DNA of 64,000 bases, from contig JAEETJ010000003.1 of NCBI GenBank assembly GCA_016290295.1, forward strand, positions 62,001 to 126,000. The letters run 5' to 3'. The notes beneath the pieces were generated by a model. That model was not told the origin of the DNA, made no database searches, and was given only the letters and a program-made list of their open reading frames with translations. The DNA is from Bacteroidales bacterium (GTDB taxonomy: Bacteria; Bacteroidota; Bacteroidia; Bacteroidales; WCHB1-69). Each line of letters begins with the position of its first letter. Within the stretch, counting starts at the first letter, position 1. The position numbers and the translations under genes were made by a program. This document shows, piece by piece, positions 27,393 through 36,672 of this stretch.

Positions 27393-28199
27393 TTAGTTGG
27401 CTAACAGTTGATCATAAAAGTTGTCGTAAAGATCCACGTATTCGTTTCCCTCGGGGTGTACTATCATGGGTTTGCCGCTTTTGCTTATATAGGTTTGAAG
27501 AGTTTTCTTGACCTCAGGATGAGCGATGACCGCACCTTCGGAGAAATCAAGAGCACTCTTGATGAGGGCTTCGTAACCGGGAGTTCTGAATTTGGTGGTG
27601 TACTCTTTGGGAATACCCGTCAATCTCAGTTTCTTGGCAAAGTCTGAAGAGAATTTCTCGCTGAAATGGTCGTTATATACCGAGAAAACCATCTTCATAT
27701 CCTGAAACAGCGGGTTGTCTTTGTAACAAGTCTTGATGAAAATGGGAACCAAAGCGGTAATCCAGCCATGGCAGTGAATAATGTCAGGGGCCCATCCGAG
27801 TTTCCTGACGGTCTCAATCACTCCCTTAGCGAAGAAAATGGCCCGCGAGTCGTTGTCATCAAAAAACTTGCCGTTTTCATCGCGGAAAACAGTCTTGCGT
27901 TTGAAGAAATCCTCACTGTCGATGAAATAGATCTGCATCCTGACTGCCTGCAAAGAGGCTACTTTGATAATCAAAGGATGGTCTGTGTCCTCGATAATGA
28001 TATTCTGACCTGACAGACGAATGACTTCGTGTAACAGATTCTTTCTCTCGTTAACACATCCATATTTTGGCATGAAGGTGCGAATTTCGTTCTCCTTTTC
28101 CTGAATGCCCTGCGGCAGATAACGGCAAAGGTGGGAGATATAATTCTCCTCCATATATGGAAAAATCTCCGGCGTAATGAATAAAACTTTCTTTCCCAT
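27393..28199 (-). CDS. GlgA-like starch/glycogen synthase N-terminal domain protein (GT5)
   Basis: 268 residues corresponding only to the N-terminal Rossmann domain of GT5 glycogen synthases: KKVLFITPEIFPYM at the start, RTFMPKYG, then WAPDIIHCHGWITALVPIF. The C-terminal ADP-glucose-binding domain is missing, and the reading frame ends cleanly before DUF4270. Bacteroidales commonly have this short form, so it is probably a real gene rather than a truncation, but activity as a synthase on its own is doubtful. The canonical KxGGL near the start is replaced by YMEENYISHLCRYL, so the ADP-glucose-binding lysine motif looks lost. Confidence 0.85.
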   Translation of the reverse strand: MGKKVLFITPEIFPYMEENYISHLCRYLPQGIQEKENEIRTFMPKYGCVNERKNLLHEVIRLSGQNIIIEDTDHPLIIKVASLQAVRMQIYFIDSEDFFKRKTVFRDENGKFFDDNDSRAIFFAKGVIETVRKLGWAPDIIHCHGWITALVPIFIKTCYKDNPLFQDMKMVFSVYNDHFSEKFSSDFAKKLRLTGIPKEYTTKFRTPGYEALIKSALDFSEGAVIAHPEVKKTLQTYISKSGKPMIVHPEGNEYVDLYDNFYDQLLAN

Positions 28200-28222
28200 T
28201 TAGTACATTTTATTTCAAAATG

Positions 28223-28230
28223 CAAAATTA
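28223..28230 (-). promoter_or_regulatory. Promoter -7 element for glgA-DUF4270
   Basis: TAATTTTG on the - strand (TAnnTTTG), 24 bases before the start codon. No convincing -33 TTTG is seen at the right distance. Confidence 0.5.
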
Positions 28231-28377
28231 TAAAAAAAAATTCAATATGAATGCAACTAAAGTGAAATTTTTTTGTTATTCGGTTGCAAGGTTAGGACGG
28301 TTAGAATGGTTATGCATTCTGAAATTTGAATTTTGAATTCTAACCCCGATCCCTAACTTCATTAACTAATTTTTTCA

Positions 28378-28411
28378 TTTGCTAATTTGCTAATTATTTT
28401 TTGTATATTTG
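28378..28411 (+). promoter_or_regulatory. Bacteroidota-type promoter of the M13 peptidase gene
   Basis: TTTG (28378-28381), 22-base spacer, TATATTTG (28404-28411). The leader to the ATG is about 54 bases. The rest of the 270-base gap holds AT-rich GCTAATTTGC and GAATTTTGAATTC repeats. Confidence 0.65.
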
Positions 28412-28469
28412 CGGTCCTAAATTTTTGCTTGAAAAATAAATTAAAATACTGATTTATAAAAGTTTACAA

Positions 28470-30524
28470 ATGAAAAAAGTTATTGTTCCGCTTATGATTT
28501 GTGCGATTTTTTGTCTGATCAGCAGCTGCAAATCCAAACAAAAAGAAGAGGTGACCTTCACTTCAGGTATTGATTTGGCTAATTTGGATACCACCGTATC
28601 CCCCAATGATGACTTCTATCAGTTCGCCTGTGGCGGCTGGATGAAGAATAACCCGCTGAAACCTGAATACTCACGTTATGGTAGTTTCGACGTGCTGGGT
28701 GAGAATAATCAACTTCAGCTGAAAGAAATTATTACTGAAACCGCAGCCCAACAGAACGAGAAAGGTTCTGTGGCTCAGAAGATTGGCGACCTCTATAACA
28801 TGGGTATGGATAGCGTTACCATTGAAAAACAAGGAGCAGAACCGATTCAGGCTGAACTGAAAACCATTGCCGATATGAAGGATTTGAAAGAACTGACAGC
28901 CATGCTCGCAGATATGAGCCTGAATGGCCTGAATCCTTTCTTGGGCATCTTCGGTGAGGCTGATCCCGACAATAGCAGTATGAATATCGCTTGGCTGTGG
29001 CAAAGTGGCCTCGGCATCGGCGACCGCGATTACTATTTGAAGGAAGATGAGCAGAATACACGTGACAAATACGTGGAAATGCTGACTGAAATGTTCAAAA
29101 TTTCAGGATATGGCAAATTGGTGAATATGGAAGGTCGTGAAAACGAACTGGCAAACGCTGTGCTGAAACTTGAAACTGCTATGGCAGAGAAGTTTATGGA
29201 TAAAAACACCATGCGTGATCCTTTCAAAACCCATAATATCAGAACCATTGACCAACTCCAGAATATGCTTCCGGCTATCAACGTGAAAGAGTATTTGGAA
29301 GCTCAAGGCTTGGGTAGTCTGGAAAGCGTGAATGTGGGTCAAGTGGACTATGTTTCCGCTCTGAGTCAAATTCTGAGAACTACGGATTTGAATACCATCA
29401 AGGCTTATTTGGCATGGCAGGTGATTAACGCTGCAGCTCCTTTCCTGAGTAGCGACTTCGTAGATGCCAGCTTCAATTTCTATGGCAAAGTATTGTCCGG
29501 CAAGGAAGAAAACAAACCCCGCTGGAAACGTGTGGTGAGTACTGTTGACGGTTGCCTCGGCGAAGCCGTTGGTGAGCTGTATGTGGAGAAATATTTCCCC
29601 GCTGCCGCCAAAGAGCGTATGCTGAAGCTGGTTGACAATCTGAAAGTAGCGCTGGGTGAGCGTATCCAGGATGCCAAATGGATGAGCGACTCCACCAAGA
29701 TGCGTGCCCAGGAAAAACTGGATGCCATTATCGTGAAAATCGGTTATCCTGACAAATGGAGAGATTATAGCAAGCTTGAAATCAAGGATGACAGCTACTA
29801 TGCCAACGTGGTGCGTGCTCGCCGTTTTGAGAACGAATATCAGATGTCTAAAATCGGCAAACCCGTTGACCCGACTGAATGGCAGATGACCCCTCAGACC
29901 GTGAACGCCTATTATAATCCTACCACCAACGAAATTTGCTTCCCCGCTGGTATTCTTCAGCCTCCTTTCTTCGATATGAATGCTGATGATGCCGCCAACT
30001 ACGGTGCTATCGGTGTGGTAATCGGTCATGAGATGACTCACGGTTTTGATGACCAAGGTCGTAACTATGACAAAATGGGTAACTTGGCCAACTGGTGGAC
30101 CGAAGAAGATGGTGTGAACTTCACCCAGCGTGCTCAGGTATTGGTGGACTATTTCAACAAGATTGAAGTGGCTCCTGGTTTGTTTGCCAATGGTCAGTTC
30201 ACCCTCGGTGAAAATATCGCCGACAATGGTGGTTTGAACATCTCTTTCCAGGCTTTGCAGAAAGCTAAGGCTGAAGGTGGTATTCAGGAAATGATGGACG
30301 GCTTCACTGCTGATCAGCGCTTCTTCTTGGCCTACGCCAATGTATGGGCTAACAATATCCGCGATGAGGAAATCGTACACCGTACAATGGAAGATCCGCA
30401 TTCTTTGGGCAGATATCGTGTAAACGCTACACTGCCTCATATCGACGGCTTTATCGAAGCTTTCAATATCAAACCTGGTGACAAAATGTATGTGGCTCCC
30501 GAAGAAAGAGCACATATCTGGTAA
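28470..30524 (+). CDS. M13-family zinc metallopeptidase, lipoprotein (PepO/neprilysin type)
   Basis: A 684-residue endopeptidase of oligopeptides, anchored in the periplasm or on the surface by a lipobox (CLISSCKS, Cys at about residue 20). The M13 signature is complete: HEMTHGFDDQGRNYD with zinc ligands H520 and H524, a downstream GENIADNGGLNISFQAL with the third ligand Glu, NAYYNPTTNEICFPAGILQPPFF for substrate binding, and a C-terminus ending in an aromatic residue (HIW), as M13 proteins do. It has its own promoter and a terminator after it. Confidence 0.96.
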   Translation: MKKVIVPLMICAIFCLISSCKSKQKEEVTFTSGIDLANLDTTVSPNDDFYQFACGGWMKNNPLKPEYSRYGSFDVLGENNQLQLKEIITETAAQQNEKGSVAQKIGDLYNMGMDSVTIEKQGAEPIQAELKTIADMKDLKELTAMLADMSLNGLNPFLGIFGEADPDNSSMNIAWLWQSGLGIGDRDYYLKEDEQNTRDKYVEMLTEMFKISGYGKLVNMEGRENELANAVLKLETAMAEKFMDKNTMRDPFKTHNIRTIDQLQNMLPAINVKEYLEAQGLGSLESVNVGQVDYVSALSQILRTTDLNTIKAYLAWQVINAAAPFLSSDFVDASFNFYGKVLSGKEENKPRWKRVVSTVDGCLGEAVGELYVEKYFPAAAKERMLKLVDNLKVALGERIQDAKWMSDSTKMRAQEKLDAIIVKIGYPDKWRDYSKLEIKDDSYYANVVRARRFENEYQMSKIGKPVDPTEWQMTPQTVNAYYNPTTNEICFPAGILQPPFFDMNADDAANYGAIGVVIGHEMTHGFDDQGRNYDKMGNLANWWTEEDGVNFTQRAQVLVDYFNKIEVAPGLFANGQFTLGENIADNGGLNISFQALQKAKAEGGIQEMMDGFTADQRFFLAYANVWANNIRDEEIVHRTMEDPHSLGRYRVNATLPHIDGFIEAFNIKPGDKMYVAPEERAHIW

Positions 30525-30529
30525 TCTTA

Positions 30530-30594
30530 GAAAATCATTCTGAAATATATCGGTGAGGGCGAATGACATCCGTCCTCATTGATTTTCTTTTTTT
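30530..30594 (+). terminator. Hairpin terminator after the M13 peptidase gene
   Basis: GAAAATCA (30530-30537) pairs with TGATTTTC (30580-30587), with an inner TGAGG/CCTCA stem, followed by a TTTCTTTTTTT tract. It starts 5 bases after the stop codon. Confidence 0.75.
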
Positions 30595-30632
30595 CAGTAA
30601 AAACAAATAAAAATCAAAAACAAATACAAGAC

Positions 30633-31571
30633 ATGTCAAAACTCGCAGTCGTAGCTTTCGGCGGAAATGCCCTGCTCAGAAGTAAACAAAAGGGAACTTA
30701 CAAAGAACAAATAGACAATGTGACAAATACTTGTCGCTCACTCATCAATATCGTTAAACAGGGATATAATATTGTTATCGGTCACGGTAATGGCCCGCAG
30801 GTGGGCAATGTGATGCTGCAGCATGAGGCTGGCAAGCAGGTGTTCGACCTCGAGCCCATGCCCATGGATTTCTGTGTGTCTGAAACACAAGGTTCTATCG
30901 GTTATCTGATAGAACAGGGCTTCAGAAATGTGTTTGCCCAGGAAAATATCCAGCGCAACGTGGTTACTTTGGTGACCAGTGTGGTGGTGGACAAGGAAGA
31001 CCCCATGTTCATCAATCCTACCAAGCCCGTTGGACCGTATTACAGCCGTGAAGAGGCTGACGAATATGCCGAGGCTACGGGTTCCATTTTTAAGGAAGAC
31101 CCCAAAGGTAACGGCTGGCGCAAGGTGGTAGCTTCTCCAAAACCGCTGAAGGTGACTAATATTGAAGTAGTTAAGCAATTGGCTGACCAAGGAAATGTGG
31201 TGGTCACTGTTGGTGGTGGCGGTATTCCTGTGGTGGAAGAAAACGGCATGATGCGAGGCGTGGAAGCTGTGATTGACAAGGACTTGGCTTCCGCATTGAC
31301 CGCTTCTGAAATTGGTGCTGACGAGTTTTATATTCTGACTGATGTGCCTAAGGTTTATATCAATTTCAAGAAAGAAAACGAAAAAGCTTTGGATGTGATC
31401 ACGGTAGCTGAGGCCAAGCAATATCTGGCTGAAGGCCATTTCACCGAAGGCTCCATGGCTCCGAAGGTGCGTGCCGCCATCTATTACATTGAGCACGGTG
31501 GCCACGAATGCATCATCACCGAGGCCGGCCAGTTGGACAACCCCGCTTGTGGTACGAGAATTGTGAAGTAA
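30633..31571 (+). CDS. arcC: Carbamate kinase
   Basis: Reversibly makes ATP from carbamoyl phosphate and ADP, usually as the last step of arginine or purine-derivative fermentation. The 312-residue protein has the amino-acid-kinase fold with VVAFGGNALL, VIGHGNGPQVGN, the mid-protein VVASPKPLKV and DKDLASALTA nucleotide-binding segments, and EAGQLDNPACGTRI at the end. I use the ATG at 30633, because an upstream in-frame ATG at 30579 falls inside the previous gene's terminator. No arginine deiminase or ornithine carbamoyltransferase gene is adjacent. Confidence 0.96.
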   Translation: MSKLAVVAFGGNALLRSKQKGTYKEQIDNVTNTCRSLINIVKQGYNIVIGHGNGPQVGNVMLQHEAGKQVFDLEPMPMDFCVSETQGSIGYLIEQGFRNVFAQENIQRNVVTLVTSVVVDKEDPMFINPTKPVGPYYSREEADEYAEATGSIFKEDPKGNGWRKVVASPKPLKVTNIEVVKQLADQGNVVVTVGGGGIPVVEENGMMRGVEAVIDKDLASALTASEIGADEFYILTDVPKVYINFKKENEKALDVITVAEAKQYLAEGHFTEGSMAPKVRAAIYYIEHGGHECIITEAGQLDNPACGTRIVK

Positions 31572-31574
31572 AGT

Positions 31575-32864
31575 TTATACCCTTATCACCTTCCTATTCC
31601 ACAGCCACATGAGGCCGCCGCGGAGGGTGAGGAAGATGAGGAAGGCTATCCATAAGCCGTTGTTGCCTAATTGTGGGGCAAGGGCGTAATAACCTATGAA
31701 AAAGGCCGCGGTGGCCACGAACATGATGTTACGCATGGACTTGGAAGCCGTGGCCCCAATGTAAATACCATCGAATAGAAAAGCACTGAAGCCAGTGATG
31801 GGCACCAATACGGTCCAGGTCATGTACTCCATGGCAGTGTCAATCACTGGCCTGTCATTGGTGAGGATGGCCAAAATGTATTCTCCCCAGAAATAGTAAA
31901 TAACTGTAAATAACAGGGTTATAATCATTCCCCAACGGAGCAGATAGCGCACGGATTTGCGCAACATCGGCTCGTCTTTCGCCCCTGTGTACCTTCCTAC
32001 CAACGACTCTCCTGCGTAGGCGAAACCATCCATGATGTAGGAAAACAAAGTGAACAATTGCATGAGCAAGGTGTTGGCAGCCAATATTTTGTCTCCCATC
32101 GAGGCGGAAATGGCAGGGATAAAGGTGAAGACAGCCACCAAGCATAAGGTGCGCAGGAAAATGTCGCCGTTGACCTTGAAGAAGCGTTTCATGGCATCAA
32201 GATGCAAGCTGCCACGCAGGTCGATGCGTGAGCGGAAATGACCGTATTGCTTGAACCAGAGTGCGATAGCCATCAACAGTCCGGAGTATTGGGCCATGAC
32301 TGTCCCTAACGCCACGCCCGTGATGCCCATCTTCCATACAATTACAAACAGCAAACTGAAAACAATATTGATGATGTTCATGATGATGGCAATCCACATG
32401 GGCGTTTGGGAGTTCTGCATGCCGATAAACCAGCCTTTCAGCACATATAAGCCCAAGGTGGCAGGGGCTGCCCAGATACGGATGTGGAAGTAGAGGATGG
32501 CCAATTCCATGACTTCCTCGCTGCTGTGCACCAATAGCTCGCATACTCTGGCAATGGGGTATTGCAACAGGATGAGCAACAGGGCAACACTGACCGCAAT
32601 AGTCAATCCTCTGACCATGATGCGCATGGCTTCGTCCCAATCCTCAGCGCCGTATGCCTGGGCTGTGAGTCCACTGGTGCCCATACGCAAGAAGCCGAAA
32701 TTCCAGTATATCAGGTTGAAGATCATGGTGCCGATGGCGATGGCTCCGATATGGCTTGCATTGCCGATATGGCCGACAATGGCAATGTCCACCATGCCTA
32801 ACAAAGGCACGGTAATGTTAGTGATGATATTGGGTAAGGCTAACCGTAGTATCTGTTTGTTCAT
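31575..32864 (-). CDS. MATE family multidrug/organic-cation efflux protein
   Basis: A 429-residue inner-membrane antiporter with 12 predicted helices arranged as two halves of six, typical of MATE transporters. The N-terminal LALPNIITNITVPLLGMVDIAIVGHIG is the family opening, and related sequence recurs in the second half. It is closest by eye to the DinF-like branch. It is the last gene of a four-gene leftward operon (3-base gap from the glycosyltransferase fusion before it) and converges on arcC. Confidence 0.92.
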   Translation of the reverse strand: MNKQILRLALPNIITNITVPLLGMVDIAIVGHIGNASHIGAIAIGTMIFNLIYWNFGFLRMGTSGLTAQAYGAEDWDEAMRIMVRGLTIAVSVALLLILLQYPIARVCELLVHSSEEVMELAILYFHIRIWAAPATLGLYVLKGWFIGMQNSQTPMWIAIIMNIINIVFSLLFVIVWKMGITGVALGTVMAQYSGLLMAIALWFKQYGHFRSRIDLRGSLHLDAMKRFFKVNGDIFLRTLCLVAVFTFIPAISASMGDKILAANTLLMQLFTLFSYIMDGFAYAGESLVGRYTGAKDEPMLRKSVRYLLRWGMIITLLFTVIYYFWGEYILAILTNDRPVIDTAMEYMTWTVLVPITGFSAFLFDGIYIGATASKSMRNIMFVATAAFFIGYYALAPQLGNNGLWIAFLIFLTLRGGLMWLWNRKVIRV

Positions 32865-32867
32865 CTT

Positions 32868-34844
32868 CTATCTTCCTAAATGCTTGAAACCACGGTATAT
32901 GATGTTAATGTCTGTCAGCAGGGAATAATCCTGCATGTACATGACATTGACCTTGTGGATAAGGTTGGAATCTGTCTGGCTGAAGGTAAAAGCATCGGAA
33001 GGGTAGAGCACCCCCGGACGCAGTTCGGGTAGCGGCTCTTCACCTGCTAACGGCTGGCAACCAATCCAGCTTTTTTTGCCCGTCATCACAGCGAAAATAT
33101 TGCGGATGAACTGACCTTTGTCGCGAACAAACCAGATGTCGAACCAGAGGAATAATAGTAGGAAAACGGAACTGATAAGGTCGAATGCGCGTTTTTTGCG
33201 GCGGTTGCCGACTTTGCTGATGCTGTTGACATGTACACCGTATATCTCATCATAGGTGTTGATGCTGTTGCTGCCAATGATGGATTCACTTTCCTCAGGA
33301 GCAATCTTGTACTCCACTTGGCAATCCTGCAATTCCGTCATCAAGGTGATGATATTGTCGGCGGGGATGTCTTTGGAGCAGAAAACCACTTCGTTGATAT
33401 GGTATATCGAAATGATGTCACGCAATTGGTTGAGTTGGCCGAGTTGCTGGAAACTGTCTTGTCCATTAGTTTCTTCCACCTGATTTTCATCACTATATAC
33501 TATGCCGATGAAGTCGCATTTTTTGTTCACTACGCGCACCAAGGTAGCTACACGTGCGGCTTCCTCACTTTGGCCAATTACAGCGATACGCCGTTTGTCC
33601 TTGCCCCCAAACATTGTGCTGCTGATGTTGAAGCGTCGCATGATGTAGCGGATGAGGTTGACTACCAAAACGGTCCACATGGCTCCGAGAATGGTGACAG
33701 CTCTGGAGAAACGGTAAGTTTCAGGTAGTAATGCATATATCAACAAGATGATGATGGTGCCGATAAGGATGCCTTTGTTGGACTTGGCAGCGGTGACAGG
33801 CTTTTTATAGCTGCCACAGCAAGCCATTGAAACAATCCATATTAGTATGTACAAAGGAATGAAAACTCTTCGGTAAATGGGCGGAAAACTGCTGTTGCGG
33901 GCACTGAGGATATTGATGTCCCAGTACATGGATAACGCGTACATGCCGCCATAAATGGCCACAAAGTCGATAATGGGCAGCAAAATGGCTTGGAACAGGC
34001 GACTCAGCAGTGCCAATGATGCTCTGAACCAGATGGCCAGCGTGATAAGCCAGTTGAAGAGCTTGGCGTTTTTCTGCGAGAAGTGCTTGTTGGCGAAAAT
34101 CCGCATGGCATTGTAAAACACATAGACATAGTTCACACTGCTCTTCTTGGTGCTTTCGCCTTTATAATGGATGATCCTGGTTTCCGGAAAATAATAGTTT
34201 TTATAGCCTCCTTGCGTGATTCTGTAAGATAAGTCGATGTCCTCTCCGTACATGAAATAATCCTCATCCAGCAACCCAACTTTGTCCAATGCACTTTTAC
34301 GCATCAGCATGAAGGCTCCGGAAAGCACATCCACGGCGTTGATTTCATCGGGACTAAGGTAGGTGAGATGGTAAGCCCCGAATTTCTTGGATTTCGGGAA
34401 CAACTTCGACAGACCGAAAATCTTGTAAAAGGCCACACTGGGCACAGGGAGTCCACGTTTCGACTCGGGCAAAAACTCGCCGTTGCCGTTGAGCATTTTT
34501 ACTCCCAGTCCGCCGGCATCTGGCGTCTTGTCCATGAAATCCAAGCATTTGCTGAAAGTGTCGGGTTCCACTAAGGTGTCGGGATTCAGCAGCAGCACAT
34601 ATTCGCCTTCTGATTGTCGTATGGCTTGGTTGTTGGCACGGGCGAAACCCACATTCTCCTTGTTGGCGATGAGTTTTACCTGCGGGAATTTGCGTTTCAG
34701 CATGGCCAAAGAGCTGTCCACGGAATTGTTGTCCACGACCCATACTTCACCGTCAATCCCTTCCAAAGCAGTGTAAACCGAATGCAGACACTGCTCCAGG
34801 AAGTGCTCTACATTGTAGTTGACAATGACGATGCTGAGTTTCAT
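32868..34844 (-). CDS. GT2 glycosyltransferase fused to a degenerate polyprenyl phosphoglycosyl transferase
   Basis: 658 residues in two parts. Residues 1-240 are a GT2 transferase: IVIVNYN, VVDNNSVDSS, LLLNPDT (87-90, metal/UDP site) and GEDIDLSYR. Residues 250-400 hold about five hydrophobic helices. From about 410 comes a Rossmann domain (RRIAVIGQSEEAARVATLV), and the protein ends with a segment (KRAFDLISSVFLLLFLWFDIWFV, then KKSWIGCQPL) that looks like the membrane anchor and part of the catalytic domain of WbaP/WcaJ-type enzymes. The catalytic S-x-DELPQ motif is missing, so the second half is probably inactive or regulatory. It lies between psd and the MATE gene. Confidence 0.85.
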   Translation of the reverse strand: MKLSIVIVNYNVEHFLEQCLHSVYTALEGIDGEVWVVDNNSVDSSLAMLKRKFPQVKLIANKENVGFARANNQAIRQSEGEYVLLLNPDTLVEPDTFSKCLDFMDKTPDAGGLGVKMLNGNGEFLPESKRGLPVPSVAFYKIFGLSKLFPKSKKFGAYHLTYLSPDEINAVDVLSGAFMLMRKSALDKVGLLDEDYFMYGEDIDLSYRITQGGYKNYYFPETRIIHYKGESTKKSSVNYVYVFYNAMRIFANKHFSQKNAKLFNWLITLAIWFRASLALLSRLFQAILLPIIDFVAIYGGMYALSMYWDINILSARNSSFPPIYRRVFIPLYILIWIVSMACCGSYKKPVTAAKSNKGILIGTIIILLIYALLPETYRFSRAVTILGAMWTVLVVNLIRYIMRRFNISSTMFGGKDKRRIAVIGQSEEAARVATLVRVVNKKCDFIGIVYSDENQVEETNGQDSFQQLGQLNQLRDIISIYHINEVVFCSKDIPADNIITLMTELQDCQVEYKIAPEESESIIGSNSINTYDEIYGVHVNSISKVGNRRKKRAFDLISSVFLLLFLWFDIWFVRDKGQFIRNIFAVMTGKKSWIGCQPLAGEEPLPELRPGVLYPSDAFTFSQTDSNLIHKVNVMYMQDYSLLTDINIIYRGFKHLGR

Positions 34845-34862
34845 TGAAATTTGATAATGTGC

Positions 34863-35519
34863 TTAGAAATAGGCTAATACACTCTTTTTCGATCTGACTT
34901 TGTCGCCTACTTGAACGGCTATCTGTGCATCTAAAGGCAGGAATACATCCACGCGTGAGCCGAACTTGATCATGCCCATTTCGTCACCTTGCTTGATTTC
35001 CATACCAGGTTTGGCATAGCAAACGATGCGGCGTGCCACAAAGCCGGCAATCTGACGGAACAAAACAATACGATGCTCGTCTTGCTTGATAACCACTGAA
35101 TTGTGCTCGTTGTCCGTAGAGGATTTGGGCAACTTGGCAATCAGATACTTGCCAGGGTGGTAGCCCACATAGTCAACAACCCCGTCGATAGGGTAACTGT
35201 TGACATGCACGTTATGGGCCGACATGAAGATGGAAATAAGCATGCGGCGGTCCTTGAAGTATTCGCCTTCGTAAATTTCCTGAATGTTCACTACTTTGCC
35301 GTCTGCGGGTGACAAAACACCATTTTCCACTTTGTTGATCACCCTGTGAGGGTTGCGGAAAAAACGAATCACCATGTATAGGAATATGGCGAAACCACAG
35401 CAAAGGATGATGCTGATAACCCAAAATGTAGGCAAGAAGAAAAAGTAACCGCAGAGGATGGCAGCTACCATTAAGGTCATGATCAGAATGATAGGGATAC
35501 CTTCTTTCTGGATTTTCAT
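34863..35519 (-). CDS. psd: Phosphatidylserine decarboxylase proenzyme (short, archaeal/Bacteroidota type)
   Basis: Makes phosphatidylethanolamine from phosphatidylserine in the inner membrane. The 218-residue proenzyme has two N-terminal helices (8-52), VLSPADGKV (68-76), MSAHNVHVNSYP and the self-cleavage site FGSRVD (Gly187-Ser188), where the serine becomes the pyruvoyl cofactor. Short PSD of this type is common in Bacteroidota. It sits 18 bases upstream of the glycosyltransferase fusion. Confidence 0.95.
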   Translation of the reverse strand: MKIQKEGIPIILIMTLMVAAILCGYFFFLPTFWVISIILCCGFAIFLYMVIRFFRNPHRVINKVENGVLSPADGKVVNIQEIYEGEYFKDRRMLISIFMSAHNVHVNSYPIDGVVDYVGYHPGKYLIAKLPKSSTDNEHNSVVIKQDEHRIVLFRQIAGFVARRIVCYAKPGMEIKQGDEMGMIKFGSRVDVFLPLDAQIAVQVGDKVRSKKSVLAYF

Positions 35520-35531
35520 GTCAATAAAGGA

Positions 35532-36446
35532 TTAGTCTTTGTATTCGCTAACGTAGGTAATATAGGTTTTGAAGTGAATGCCGGGAGTTTTGTTGGTGGT
35601 ATATGTGTATACACGAGGATAATTGTCTTTGTTGACATCCTTGTAATTATAGTCTGTCTGCAATGTCGTGGAGGGGTTGCCATCGAAGAAATTGGCCACA
35701 ACCTTGGAACTGACAGCATTTTTGGAGAATCCCAACAGGTCGTTGGAATAGCAGTAGTTCAAGCCGTAATAGGGGTTCAGCACATCACTGAAAGTCTGTG
35801 TGGTGATGTAGCTTTTGCGCAAAACTGGATAATCGGCTTCGATTTTAACGATATTGTCGCCTTCGTAAGTGATGGTTTTGTTGCAGTATATTGCAAGGTC
35901 TTTGCTGTTGGAAGCGGCCATGTCTTTCAGGATTTCAATGTCACCAATAAACTTCGGGAACAGTTTTATCTTGGTGTAAATCTGCATGTCTTCGAAGAAT
36001 TGACGGTCATAAATTTCCACAATACGGGTGATTTTGGCGGCCTCTTCGTCATCACGGTAGAAGTTGCTGGTCATGCGAATATCTCCGTTGATGGAATAGT
36101 TCATGTATTTCACGTAGCGGTTCAAATAGGAGAAAGTTACCGTTTCCGTCAACTCTCCATCGCTGTAGGTTATACTTTGAACTGTCTTGTCCTTGTTGTA
36201 TGTGAATTCAAATGACTCACCGCGGATGCTGTTCATATTTGAGGAGTCAACAATATCAATGTTGGTCAGCAGTTTCTTCTTGTCGTAGGTGAAAGTTTCA
36301 TTGGGCAAGCCGGAATTGCTTTTGTACCAAATGTATTTGATTTGGTAGGCGGATTTGTTGTACATCGACTCCTCGTATTTGTTGCAAGATGCAAAAAGCA
36401 GAGTTACAATAATTCCTGAAAGCAGGGCGAATAATAGTTTTTTCAT
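35532..36446 (-). CDS. Hypothetical lipoprotein with YD-like beta-strand repeats
   Basis: A 304-residue protein with lipobox LLFASCNKYEE. It is made of short strands with patterns such as FTYDKKKLLTNI, FEFTYNKDKTVQSITY and ISNF-like turns, resembling the DUF4595/RHS-like sheet proteins of Bacteroidales, but I cannot assign a family. First gene of the operon running to psd, the glycosyltransferase fusion and MATE, with a good promoter 42 bases upstream. Confidence 0.72.
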   Translation of the reverse strand: MKKLLFALLSGIIVTLLFASCNKYEESMYNKSAYQIKYIWYKSNSGLPNETFTYDKKKLLTNIDIVDSSNMNSIRGESFEFTYNKDKTVQSITYSDGELTETVTFSYLNRYVKYMNYSINGDIRMTSNFYRDDEEAAKITRIVEIYDRQFFEDMQIYTKIKLFPKFIGDIEILKDMAASNSKDLAIYCNKTITYEGDNIVKIEADYPVLRKSYITTQTFSDVLNPYYGLNYCYSNDLLGFSKNAVSSKVVANFFDGNPSTTLQTDYNYKDVNKDNYPRVYTYTTNKTPGIHFKTYITYVSEYKD

Positions 36447-36487
36447 TGTATTTTAATTAATATTATTACTCCATTATAATGAATCTG

Positions 36488-36516
36488 CAAAGATACGAAT
36501 TTTTTTAATGTATCAA
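36488..36516 (-). promoter_or_regulatory. Bacteroidota-type promoter of the lipoprotein-psd-GT2-MATE operon
   Basis: On the - strand TTG (36516-36514), 18-base spacer, TATCTTTG (36495-36488). Leader to the first ATG is about 37 bases. Confidence 0.72.
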
Positions 36517-36638
36517 TGTGTAAATGTGCTAATGTGCCAATTTTTTTTCTTTTTGAATTTTCTTGATGTTTTTGCGTTTTGCATGCAGTATCCCTTTGGG
36601 GTGTGTGCTGTCCCCATGAAAAAAAATTACGTCCCTGC

Positions 36639-36668
36639 TTTGTGTTTCAGAAAAAAGTTGTATTTTTG
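36639..36668 (+). promoter_or_regulatory. Bacteroidota-type promoter of the SRP RNA gene
   Basis: TTTG (36639-36642), 18-base spacer, TATTTTTG (36661-36668). The RNA's first paired base is five positions after the element, as expected for the transcription start. Confidence 0.85.
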
Positions 36669-36672
36669 CAGC

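Noticed and set aside
29103..30569. Long open frame (488 codons) antisense to the M13 peptidase gene
   Set aside because: It is the complement of a strongly coding gene with full M13 motifs; its product has no recognisable domain and the frame is a by-product of codon choice.
32868..34844. Two separate genes for GT2 and PGT parts
   Set aside because: One continuous frame with no internal stop and natural linker helices supports a genuine fusion.
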